The notes beneath the pieces are model-generated. The model did not search any database, was not told the DNA's origin, and saw nothing but the letters and a program-made list of their open reading frames with translations. From positions 1 through 48,557 of the forward strand of contig CAKUOX010000013.1 of NCBI GenBank assembly GCA_934670175.1: 48,557 nt of DNA. The letters run 5' to 3'. The position numbers and the translations under genes were made by a program. The DNA comes from an uncultured Clostridia bacterium. GTDB lineage: Bacteria > Bacillota > Clostridia > Christensenellales > Aristaeellaceae. Shown here piece after piece: positions 15,036-22,107 of this stretch. The number at the start of each line of letters is the position of its first letter. The stretch's first letter is position 1.

Positions 15036-16175
15036 TCATTTTCGGGTCAGCGCATCGCGCAGCTGCGTGCTGCTGGTGCCCTGCGTGTAGGGGAAATAGA
15101 TGATCTTCACGCCCAGCGGCGTCAGCTCGCGCTCGTAGCGGTTAAAGCGCTCGGTGCCCTTGTAATCGCTGCCGACGAAGAGGTAATCGTAGGGGTAGAG
15201 TTTGTACATTTCGTCGTCCTCGTCCAGCGTCTCGACAACCTTATCCACATATTTAATGCTGCCCACGATGGCCATGCGCTCCTCCAGCGGGATGAACGTG
15301 GGCTTGTTCTTGTGCTTCGAGGTCGGCGGATGTACGCCGACGATCAGATAATCGCAGTATTGCTTCGCGCGGCGCAGCAGGTTCAGATGACCGATGTGGA
15401 ACAGGTCGAACGTGCCGCTCAGGAAGCCCACGCGCCCGCGCGGCTTGTCTGAAGCGCGGCCGCTTTCGGCCTTGTAGCTCCAGCTGTCCACGCCGAATTT
15501 TTCCGGATCGGCTTGATAGCGCTCGATCACGCCGCGATAGGTCTTTTCATAATCGGGAATAAACAGCGTTTCGCGGCCGAGCATGCGGGAAATGATCTCC
15601 GCCGCCAGCGCGCGCGTCTTTTCCGGCTCGTCCGCGCCGCCATAGAAGCGCGTGCCGGGGATTGCGCCCGGAGCGACGTCCAGCACGCGGTTGGCGCTGC
15701 CCTGCGCGGCGAGCTCCGCGTTTACAGATTCGCACAGGCTGCGCACCGCCGCCTTGCTCGCGCCGTAGGCCGCGAACATCGGCGAGGACACCAGCCCCGC
15801 AATGGAGCCGATGACCGCGCAATAAAACGGCGAAGCCGCCTTGAGCTGCGGCTGATACAGCCGCAATACGCGCGCAAAGCTCTCCGCGTTCGTGCGGAAC
15901 AGGCAGGTCACTTCCGCGTCGGTGAGCTGGTCGAACGGCGCGATGCGCCCCAGCCCTGCGGCATAGATCAGCACGTCCGCCTCCGGATGCGCCAGGCACG
16001 CAATATCGTCGCACAGCAGATTGAAGCGTTGAAAGCTGATATTTTCATGCCCGTTTTCGGGCAGCTCGCGGCCATAGGCGAAAACCCTCGCGCCGGCCTG
16101 TGCCAGCGCTTCGGCAATGGCGCGGCCAAGGCCGCTGGTGCCGCCGACCACGACGGCAGATTTGATTTCGTTCAT
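15036..16175 (-). CDS. Fusion: short-chain dehydrogenase plus TagD-like cytidylyltransferase
   Basis: A 379-residue two-domain protein. Residues 1-225 are a classical SDR: GGTSGLG (11-17), Ser124 in GSIAG, and the Tyr137/Lys141 pair in YGASK. Residues about 247-379 are a nucleotidyltransferase of the glycerol-3-phosphate cytidylyltransferase (TagD/TarD) group: FLSGTFDLFHIGH with His260 and His263, then the C-terminal GTSSTQLRD motif. In Haemophilus Bcs1 an SDR that reduces ribulose 5-phosphate is fused to an IspD-like domain; here the SDR is fused to a different transferase fold while the IspD-like enzyme is the next gene. The likely output is one or more CDP-activated polyols (for example CDP-ribitol or CDP-glycerol) for a surface polymer. 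AAGGAA lies 8 bases before the ATG, behind a near-perfect promoter. No polymerase or glycosyltransferase is nearby. Confidence 0.9.
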   Translation of the reverse strand: MNEIKSAVVVGGTSGLGRAIAEALAQAGARVFAYGRELPENGHENISFQRFNLLCDDIACLAHPEADVLIYAAGLGRIAPFDQLTDAEVTCLFRTNAESFARVLRLYQPQLKAASPFYCAVIGSIAGLVSSPMFAAYGASKAAVRSLCESVNAELAAQGSANRVLDVAPGAIPGTRFYGGADEPEKTRALAAEIISRMLGRETLFIPDYEKTYRGVIERYQADPEKFGVDSWSYKAESGRASDKPRGRVGFLSGTFDLFHIGHLNLLRRAKQYCDYLIVGVHPPTSKHKNKPTFIPLEERMAIVGSIKYVDKVVETLDEDDEMYKLYPYDYLFVGSDYKGTERFNRYERELTPLGVKIIYFPYTQGTSSTQLRDALTRK

Positions 16176-16237
16176 CGGGTGATTTCCTTCTTAAAGCATG
16201 GCTGTTTCCAGCGCGGTTTCTTCTCTCGTGTAAATTC

Positions 16238-16266
16238 AGTATAGCATTGCCCAAAATGCTTGTCAA
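16238..16266 (-). promoter_or_regulatory. SigmaA-type promoter for the SDR-TagD operon
   Basis: On the minus strand a perfect TTGACA (16261-16266) and TATACT (16238-16243) are exactly 17 bases apart, about 63 bases before the fusion gene. Its -35 abuts the terminator of the upstream divIC operon. Confidence 0.85.
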
Positions 16267-16271
16267 GGCGT

Positions 16272-16328
16272 ATAAAAAGCGCCCGCGCAAACGGGCGATC
16301 CGGCAGGCGCACAGGTCGAACCTGCCGG
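16272..16328 (-). terminator. Tandem hairpins and terminator after divIC
   Basis: Leaving divIC on the minus strand, an 8-base stem (16300-16307 with 16321-16328) is followed by a second stem CGCCCG/CGGGCG (16280-16285 with 16292-16297) whose tail is T-rich on the minus strand (16274-16278). The second is a standard intrinsic terminator; the first may protect the 3' end. Confidence 0.8.
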
Positions 16329-16334
16329 TAAATG

Positions 16335-16613
16335 TCAGCTTGAGATATAGCGCACCTCGCCGGGCATCAGCATGTTCAGCTCGTCCCGCGCCACGCGCTC
16401 GACATAATCATCCGACTGCACATACGTCAGCCGTTCGCCGAGCTCACGCACCTGCACCGCGAGCTCGGCGCGCGTCTGTTCAAGCGCGTCTGCGTGCGCC
16501 GAGAGCCGCTGCCAGCGCAGCTGCGACAGCGTGAAGCTCAGCGCAAACAGCGCCAGCATCAGTATAATGATGAAGAAATAAAATCGGGGCGCAACTCGGA
16601 ACCTGCGCTGCAT
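16335..16613 (-). CDS. divIC: FtsB/DivIC-type septum formation protein
   Basis: A 92-residue bitopic division protein. A short basic N-terminus is followed by one membrane span (about 11-30), a coiled-coil region with heptad leucines (LSQLRWQRLSAHADALEQTR onward), and the typical DivIC end YVERVARDELNMLMPGEVRYI. In B. subtilis DivIC works with FtsL and DivIB at the septum. The gene order yabP-yabQ-divIC is the same as in B. subtilis, which supports the call. GAGGAGG lies 9 bases before the ATG. It ends the short operon at tandem hairpins. Confidence 0.88.
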   Translation of the reverse strand: MQRRFRVAPRFYFFIIILMLALFALSFTLSQLRWQRLSAHADALEQTRAELAVQVRELGERLTYVQSDDYVERVARDELNMLMPGEVRYISS

Positions 16614-16681
16614 CTGCGCTCGCCTCCTCTGTGGTTGGGATCGTGCGTATGGAAATTTCTATGCGGCGCGGGCGGATCCCT

Positions 16682-17050
16682 TTATTTGAATATGATTTTA
16701 ATCAGGCTTTTTTCGGCGAGCCAGGCGCTGCTCCGCCGCAGACTGCGCCGAAGCAGCCGCCCCAGCGCGAAGAGCGGCGGCATGGCGGCAAAGCGAAACA
16801 GCGCGGCGCCCAGCGCTGCGGCGATTAGCTCGAACGGGCGCAGCGCGCCGCGATCGGCCACCAGCGAAAAGGCAATAAGCAGCGCCGCGCCGCCCAGGCC
16901 AAAGAGCAGGTCGCAGCCCAGGCTCAGCAGCGTGCCTGCCTGCAAAAAGCGCCGCAGCGCCTCTGTGAGCGCATACCACGCGCCTATGGCCGCACCGCAC
17001 GCCATCATGAAAATGAACAGCCGTCCCTGGCCAACCGTGGCGAACAGCAT
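16682..17050 (-). CDS. yabQ: Spore cortex protein YabQ
   Basis: A 122-residue hydrophobic protein with about three to four membrane segments and a basic C-terminal tail. Small YabQ proteins share a GAAIGAWYALTEALRR-like start and a Leu-rich membrane core with little strict sequence conservation, so the call rests strongly on position: it starts 3 bases after yabP and is followed by divIC, exactly as in B. subtilis, where YabQ sits in the outer forespore membrane and is needed for cortex formation. It is expected to be made in the mother cell. The C-terminus KSLIKIIFK is strongly basic. Confidence 0.8.
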   Translation of the reverse strand: MLFATVGQGRLFIFMMACGAAIGAWYALTEALRRFLQAGTLLSLGCDLLFGLGGAALLIAFSLVADRGALRPFELIAAALGAALFRFAAMPPLFALGRLLRRSLRRSSAWLAEKSLIKIIFK

Positions 17051-17053
17051 GGC

Positions 17054-17326
17054 TTACCTCAGCAGCTTCGCCAGAAAGCCGCTCCTGCCGCGCGCCTTGC
17101 CGGAGTATTCGATGGAATCAAATTCGCCGTCGATGATGATGCGCCCCTCCTCCTTGTTCATGTGTGAAAGGTTCATGGCGCTGCCGGAGATGGTCATCGT
17201 GCCCAGCGTGGTCATCAGCACCACCAGCTGTTCGTTGAAGCAGTCCACATCGGTCACGCCCGTGATTTCCGCGTGCGAGCGGTTGGCGAGCGTAAGGCCG
17301 TGGGGCGCGGCGTCCGCAGTTTGCAT
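17054..17326 (-). CDS. yabP: Sporulation protein YabP
   Basis: A 90-residue protein of the YabP/YqfC family with the characteristic stretch ITGVTDVDCFNEQLVVLMTT followed by the beta-rich TISGSAMNLSHMN and EEGRIIIDGEF. YabP is required at the cortex stage of sporulation in B. subtilis. The start was moved to the ATG with GGGGAGG 9 bases upstream; the frame is open 39 bases farther but those codons overlap that site. It begins right after the htrA terminator, so it must have its own promoter in about 50 bases; a CATATGCT sequence there might be a SigmaE-like -10, which I cannot confirm. Confidence 0.85.
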   Translation of the reverse strand: MQTADAAPHGLTLANRSHAEITGVTDVDCFNEQLVVLMTTLGTMTISGSAMNLSHMNKEEGRIIIDGEFDSIEYSGKARGRSGFLAKLLR

Positions 17327-17379
17327 GTTGAAAAACCTCCCCTGCATGGTAACTGATTGGAGCATATGCGCGAGGCGGC

Positions 17380-17417
17380 AAAAAAAGACGGGAACAGCAT
17401 TGTGTCGTTCCCGTCTT
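17380..17417 (-). terminator. Terminator after htrA
   Basis: A perfect 11-base stem (17385-17395 with 17407-17417) has an uninterrupted T-run on the minus strand (17380-17386). Confidence 0.9.
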
Positions 17418-17434
17418 CAGAAGTATTTAAGCCG

Positions 17435-18754
17435 TCAGTTCTGAGCGTCTTCCTCAGGCAGTTCCAGCGTGACCTTCACGGTCACGAAGTCGTAGCCGCC
17501 GCCGACGTTCAGGTCGGTCACTGCGTTGCTGCTCTGGCTGGAGGAATCGCTGCCGTCGTTGCTGTCGCCGTTGCCATAGCCGTAGCCATAGCCGCCGTAG
17601 TTGCGGCCGTAGCCGCCGAAGAAGTTGCCGAACATGTCGTTGCCGTAGCTGTAATTATTCGTGACAGGATATACGTTGTTGTAGCGCACTACGGTCACGG
17701 ATACTTCGTCGCCCGCCTTGTACTGATCCAGCACCTTCGTCAGCTCACGGAAGCTGGTGACGCGCTCGTCATTGATGGCGTAGATGAAGTCGTACTGCTT
17801 CAGGCCGGCGTTTTCGGCAGGGCTGCCGGCGGTTACGCCGTAGATGCACACGCTGGCCGGCGGATAATTGCCGGTAGGCTCGTTCGGGCCGGCGAAGTCG
17901 GATACCGTTACGCCCATCTGCGGACGGATGACCTTGCCGTTTTCGATCAGCTGCATCGCGATCGGGTAAGCGGTCTCCACCGGGATGGCGAAGCCCAGTC
18001 CCTCAAACGAAACGCTGGAATACACGCTGCCGGAATACTTCAGGGTATTGATGCCCACCAGCTCGCCCTTGTAGTTGAACAGGCCGCCGCCGCTGTTGCC
18101 CGAGTTAATGGCCGCGTCGTGCTGGATGTAATCCACATTGCGGGTGGTGTTGCTGGAAGCCACGTCGCTGCGCTCCAGCGCGGATACGACGCCCTGCGTC
18201 ACCGTGTTGGCAAGCACTTCGCCGCCGGGGTTGCCGATGGCAATGACCGTGCTGCCCACGACCAGCTCATTGGAAGTGCCGATTGTCACGGGCGTGAGCT
18301 TCCTGGCGTCCTCTTCGCCGACCTGCAGTACCGCCAGATCCAGCGAGGAATCGGAGCCGACGACCTTGGCGTCCACCTTGCTGCCGTCGGGCATCAGGAT
18401 CTGGTAGCTGTCGCCGCTCTCGATCACATGGTAATTGGTCAGCACATAGCCGCCTTCCTTAATGACTACGCCGCTGCCCTGTGCGTACATCGTTTCCTTC
18501 ACTTCGCCGGAGGAACGATCCCACTGCTGGGTGTTGGTGATCACGCCGACCACGCTGGCGGCATTTTTCTGCGCCACATAGACCGCCGGACTCGGATCGG
18601 CGGCAGGCTCAGCCGCCGCTTCGGCGTAAGCCGCTTTGTTGCTCAGCAAACCACCCGCAGTCATAACGCCGCAAATGGCGATGGCGAAGGCCAGCATCAG
18701 GCTGGCGACCAGGAACAGACCGCGCCGAGTATAAATGCCGGTATTCTTCTTCAT
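17435..18754 (-). CDS. HtrA/DegP-type membrane serine protease
   Basis: A 439-residue envelope quality-control protease. Residues 12-34 form the membrane anchor. The trypsin-like domain has the full triad: His109 in LTNYHV, Asp139 in SSLDLAVL, Ser221 in NSGNSGGG. A PDZ domain follows (about 276-358). Between the PDZ core and the last beta strands is an unusual Gly/Tyr/Asn/Ser-rich stretch (about 367-412, with repeated YG and GY). The start is the ATG with AAAAGGAG 9 bases upstream; a TTG nine bases earlier is too close to that site. A SigmaA promoter with perfect -10 lies upstream. In low-GC relatives such genes answer to cell-envelope stress regulators; no such regulator is next to it here. 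Confidence 0.93.
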   Translation of the reverse strand: MKKNTGIYTRRGLFLVASLMLAFAIAICGVMTAGGLLSNKAAYAEAAAEPAADPSPAVYVAQKNAASVVGVITNTQQWDRSSGEVKETMYAQGSGVVIKEGGYVLTNYHVIESGDSYQILMPDGSKVDAKVVGSDSSLDLAVLQVGEEDARKLTPVTIGTSNELVVGSTVIAIGNPGGEVLANTVTQGVVSALERSDVASSNTTRNVDYIQHDAAINSGNSGGGLFNYKGELVGINTLKYSGSVYSSVSFEGLGFAIPVETAYPIAMQLIENGKVIRPQMGVTVSDFAGPNEPTGNYPPASVCIYGVTAGSPAENAGLKQYDFIYAINDERVTSFRELTKVLDQYKAGDEVSVTVVRYNNVYPVTNNYSYGNDMFGNFFGGYGRNYGGYGYGYGNGDSNDGSDSSSQSSNAVTDLNVGGGYDFVTVKVTLELPEEDAQN

Positions 18755-18835
18755 ATTTCTCAACTCTCCTTTTCAAGTTGTTGTAGCTTTCCGCTTCAGG
18801 CGGGCGGTGTGCGCTCGCTTTCTGAAACTGTCTGT

Positions 18836-18864
18836 ATTATAAGTTCGTAGTCAGGGAAAGTCAA
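18836..18864 (-). promoter_or_regulatory. SigmaA-type promoter for htrA
   Basis: On the minus strand TTGACT (18859-18864) and a perfect TATAAT (18836-18841) are 17 bases apart, about 80 bases upstream of the htrA start. Confidence 0.85.
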
Positions 18865-18928
18865 TGAATAAACATGCCGTAATTTGTGAACGAACTGTAA
18901 CTCTTTTTTCTGCCTTTTTTATATACGG

Positions 18929-18957
18929 ATTGGACGGGACTATAAGTCCCGCCCAAT
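18929..18957. other. Strong hairpin between DUF378 gene and htrA
   Basis: ATTGGACGGGACT (18929-18941) pairs with 18945-18957 over 13 bases with one wobble and a 3-base loop. It lies 25 bases past the DUF378 stop. There is no adjoining T-run on either strand, so it is either a non-classical terminator or an mRNA 3'-end structure. Confidence 0.5.
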
Positions 18958-18982
18958 GGAAAAATATGGATATTTGCGTTCG

Positions 18983-19198
18983 TTATTCTGCCGCGCGCGC
19001 TTGCGCGGTATCGCGCTCGCGGAACAGCAGCGAGATGCACCACAGCGCCGCTACGCCAACCACGGCGTAAATGATACGGCTGATCGTCGCGGTCTGGCCG
19101 CCGCAGATATAGGCCACCAGGTCGAAGCGGAACAGTCCCACCAGCAGCCAGTTGATGCCGCCGATGATGGTCAGTATCAGTGAAATACGATCCAACAT
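18983..19198 (-). CDS. DUF378 small membrane protein
   Basis: A 71-residue protein with two membrane segments (about 4-22 and 37-58) and a charged tail. The phrase LILTIIGGINWLLVGLFRFDLVA followed by ISRIIYAVVGVAAL is characteristic of DUF378 proteins, which are widespread in Firmicutes and of unknown function. The start is the ATG with AAGGAGG nine bases upstream; an open extension upstream is not supported. It is monocistronic, divergent from spoIIE and followed by a strong hairpin. Confidence 0.88.
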   Translation of the reverse strand: MLDRISLILTIIGGINWLLVGLFRFDLVAYICGGQTATISRIIYAVVGVAALWCISLLFRERDTAQARAAE

Positions 19199-19330
19199 GT
19201 TTTCATTCCTCCTTGTGATGATTGCAGATGGTAGTGTTTCCTGAAATTCGCAAAATATGCGTTCTTGCGCGCTGCAGAGCGACATAGATAGTTTCCACTT
19301 CAAATCCATCCGGGGAGGCAACGGAAAGTT

Positions 19331-21433
19331 ATGCTGAGATCGCTTCGATTGGGAATGGTGGGAACGGCGGAAACGGTGGAAACGGGTTTTGCGGCGGCCG
19401 CGCGCCGCGTTCGATGGGCGCGGGTATCAGCGCGGCGGCTCGCCATGCGCTGCGTAGAGCCGATGGTCATTGCCGCGATCATGTTTTTGCTCACGCGCGC
19501 CGAAATTCTGCTGCGCGCGTCGCCGCTGGCCGTAGCGGGGCTGTGCGCGGTGGCGGTATCCGGCCGCAGCGCCGCTGCGGCGGTCGTGGGCTGCATGCTG
19601 GGCGCGTTCCGGCTGCCGCTCAGCGACGTTTCGCTGATGCCGGTCATTGGCTGCGCGCTGGCGCTGGGCGGCGAATTTGTGCTTTCGCTGATTCCTGCCG
19701 CCGAAAAAATCGAAGCGGAGACCCGCGTCTCCGCCGTTGCGGGCTTTGCCTGTCTGCTGCCCGCCGTGGTGCGCGCGTGCGGCGCGCTGCTGCCCTCGGT
19801 TCAGGCGGCGGCGTGCGGCGTGCTGGCTGCTGCCGCCGCGCCGTTTATGCTGGAAATCGTTTCGCTGTCTGAAATTCCGGAGGCGCCCACACCCGCCTGC
19901 CGCGCGGGTGCGGCGGTCGTGTTGGGCGGCGTGCTGGCGGGGATGTATGCGCTGCTCCCGCCGTTCGGATCGGCGGCTGCGGCACTGCTGGCGCTCATAT
20001 TGCCGGGCGGAGGCCTGCTGTGCGGACTGGCGCTGACTGCGGGCGGCGCGGAACTCTGCGCGGCTGCGGCGCTCGCGATGATGTCGGCGGCGGCGCGCTG
20101 TAAACTGCTGCGCGGCCGCATATGGCGCGCAGCCGCGGCGCTGGGCGCGGCGGGATTGGCGTATGCGCTGGCGGGCGCGGCGGCGCTGGATTTATGGGCT
20201 GCGGCCGCGGCTGCGGTGGGCTATGCGCTGCTGCCGGACGCGGCGCTGCGGCGGATCGAGAGCCTGGCTGCGCCGTCCGGCGATGCGGCAAACCGGCTCA
20301 AGCGGAGCGTTTCGCGCAGGCTGAACGCACTGGGCGGCGTTTTTCGCCAGCTGTCATCGGCGCTGCCCGGCGCGAATCCCGCGCCCGACGAGCAGGCGCT
20401 GATCCAGCAGATGCGCGCGCGCCTGTGCGCGGGCTGCAGCAGCTATGAAGGCTGCTGGGCGGGCGGCGATAACCGCGCGGTACGGCTGCTGTGCCGCCTG
20501 ATTGAGGAAGCGCTGGAGCGCGTGAACGCGCCGTCGGGCATGCGCGTGCTCTTTTCAGACGGCGAGATCCCGCCGGACGTGCTGCGCGTATGCCGCCGCG
20601 GGCGCATGATTCCCGACCGGCTCGGGCTGATGCTGCGCGATTTTTGCGAAAAGCGGCGCGCGGGCGTGAAGCGCTGCGCGGACGAGCGCATGCTGTCCGC
20701 GCAGTTTGGCCAGGCCGCGCAGCTTTTGCAGGAAATGGCGCGCGCGGAGAACGATGAAATCCCCCGCGCCCCGCGCTTTGCGGCGGAAACGGCGGTGAGC
20801 TGTCAGTCGGGCTTGCCGGGCAGCGCCTGCGGCGACAGCTATCTGATCCGCCCCGTGAGCGGCGGACGGCTGATGCTGCTGCTTTCGGACGGCATGGGCA
20901 TGGGCGAAACGGCGGCGCAGGAGAGCCGCGCGGCGGCGGAGCTGATCGGCGGCATGCTGGGCGCGGGGCTGCCGCGCGAGCTGGCGCAGGAAACGGTGAA
21001 CCAATACCTCCTGTGGCGTTCGGGCGAGGATCTGTTCGCTACGCTGGATCTCTGCCTGCTGGATCTGCACAGCGGCGTGGCGGAGTTTTCAAAAATGGCG
21101 GCATGCCAGACGGTCATTCTGCGCGGCGGCACGCTGCTGCGCGTCGAGGGCGCGGACCTGCCGCTGGGCGTGGTGGAGGGCGCGCATGCGGGCTGCAGCC
21201 GCGTGCAGCTGCGCCCGGGCGATATGCTGATCATGGCCACCGACGGCGTGATGGAGGCCGGCGGCGGAGATTTCATCGCCGATGCGCTGACCGGCGCGGA
21301 GGTCGTTTCTCCGCGTCAGCTCGCCGCCCGGCTGGTGCATGAGGCCGCCGCACGCCGCGCCGGCGGCCGCGCCGACGACCTCACCTGCCTGTGCGCGCGC
21401 ATTTGCTCCGCACGCAGAAGGAAGGCAGGGTGA
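19331..21433 (+). CDS. spoIIE: Stage II sporulation protein E, SpoIIE phosphatase
   Basis: A 700-residue membrane PP2C-type phosphatase; SpoIIE dephosphorylates SpoIIAA to release SigmaF in the forespore and takes part in polar division. The N-terminal half has about 8-10 hydrophobic segments (about 44-300). A central regulatory part carries the conserved CAGCSSYEGCW cysteine cluster (366-376). The C-terminal phosphatase has the metal-binding residues Gly501-Asp502, LSDGMGMG (Asp520), ATDGV (Asp638) and ADDLT (Asp682/683). The ribosome binding site is GGGGAGG with a long spacing of 12 bases. It is shorter than B. subtilis SpoIIE (about 830 residues), mainly in the middle and membrane parts. 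The membrane half is very Ala-rich. No spoIIAA-AB-sigF operon lies in the window. Confidence 0.93.
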   Translation: MLRSLRLGMVGTAETVETGFAAAARRVRWARVSARRLAMRCVEPMVIAAIMFLLTRAEILLRASPLAVAGLCAVAVSGRSAAAAVVGCMLGAFRLPLSDVSLMPVIGCALALGGEFVLSLIPAAEKIEAETRVSAVAGFACLLPAVVRACGALLPSVQAAACGVLAAAAAPFMLEIVSLSEIPEAPTPACRAGAAVVLGGVLAGMYALLPPFGSAAAALLALILPGGGLLCGLALTAGGAELCAAAALAMMSAAARCKLLRGRIWRAAAALGAAGLAYALAGAAALDLWAAAAAAVGYALLPDAALRRIESLAAPSGDAANRLKRSVSRRLNALGGVFRQLSSALPGANPAPDEQALIQQMRARLCAGCSSYEGCWAGGDNRAVRLLCRLIEEALERVNAPSGMRVLFSDGEIPPDVLRVCRRGRMIPDRLGLMLRDFCEKRRAGVKRCADERMLSAQFGQAAQLLQEMARAENDEIPRAPRFAAETAVSCQSGLPGSACGDSYLIRPVSGGRLMLLLSDGMGMGETAAQESRAAAELIGGMLGAGLPRELAQETVNQYLLWRSGEDLFATLDLCLLDLHSGVAEFSKMAACQTVILRGGTLLRVEGADLPLGVVEGAHAGCSRVQLRPGDMLIMATDGVMEAGGGDFIADALTGAEVVSPRQLAARLVHEAAARRAGGRADDLTCLCARICSARRRKAG

Positions 21434-21484
21434 AAAAGGGATCCTCGAGCTGCTTCTCTCCGGAATTCGCCGCCCCGCAGGGCT

Positions 21485-21509
21485 TTGGCTTTGCCAATTT
21501 GATTTTTTT
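21485..21509 (+). terminator. Probable terminator after spoIIE
   Basis: A short 5-base stem (TTGGC with GCCAA, 3-base loop) is followed by a T-rich run ending in seven T. The stem is short, so efficiency is uncertain. Confidence 0.5.
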
Positions 21510-21513
21510 CACG

Positions 21514-21564
21514 AAAAAAGGGCGCCGATACACAGGATCGATCTGATCCCGCATATCGGCGCCC
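21514..21564 (-). terminator. Terminator after the chagasin-like gene
   Basis: A perfect 11-base stem (21520-21530 with 21554-21564), containing an inner GGATCGATC-type foldback, has six T on the minus strand (21514-21519). Confidence 0.85.
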
Positions 21565-21588
21565 CTCGGCTTTACTTTGTTATTGGAA

Positions 21589-22023
21589 TTATTCCGCGTT
21601 CCCCACCGGCACTTCCTCCGTGGAGACGATCTGGATCATGTTGGCCTCGTTGATGAAGAGGTGCATCACGATCTGGCGCGCGGGCTGCTCCGGCTCGAAG
21701 CTGCGCGCATAGGTCAGCGTGAGATCCACATTGCCGGCCACCTCGAAGGTGCCCATGAAGCTGGCAGCCCAATAGCCGCCCACGCCCAGCTCGCCCTCGG
21801 CATGCGCGTCCTCGACGTATTCGTCGGTCAGCAGCTCCAGCGCAGTATCGTCGGAGAAGGCGTAGCTCCATTCATAGCCGGTGGTCGGGTTTGCGTCCAG
21901 GCGCACGGTCAGCACGCATTCATCCTCGCTCAGCTCGTACCAGCTGTCGTCGATCTCACCCTCGGCAAACGCAGCGCCGCACAGCAGCACGGCGGCCAGG
22001 AGCATAGCCAATAGCTTTTTCAT
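21589..22023 (-). CDS. Secreted chagasin-like protease inhibitor (I42 family)
   Basis: A 144-residue exported protein with a clear signal peptide (1-20, ending AFA). The mature part matches the I42 inhibitor fold: NPTTGYEW (45-52) in the first inhibitory loop, a Gly-rich GVGGYW loop (80-85), and a third loop where the usual RPW appears as RSF (107-109). Chagasin-type proteins block papain-family (C1) cysteine proteases; in bacteria they are thought to guard against own or foreign proteases. The ribosome binding site is weak (GAGGC). It stands between spoIIE and mgtE with its own terminator. It has no lipobox, so it should be released or wall-associated. Confidence 0.8.
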   Translation of the reverse strand: MKKLLAMLLAAVLLCGAAFAEGEIDDSWYELSEDECVLTVRLDANPTTGYEWSYAFSDDTALELLTDEYVEDAHAEGELGVGGYWAASFMGTFEVAGNVDLTLTYARSFEPEQPARQIVMHLFINEANMIQIVSTEEVPVGNAE

Positions 22024-22107
22024 GTAAAAACGCCTCGCTTTCTTAAGAGCTTCACCTGTTGGACGCAATCCGGACGGCGCAGGTTCCCGCAATTTTCCAA
22101 ATTGATC

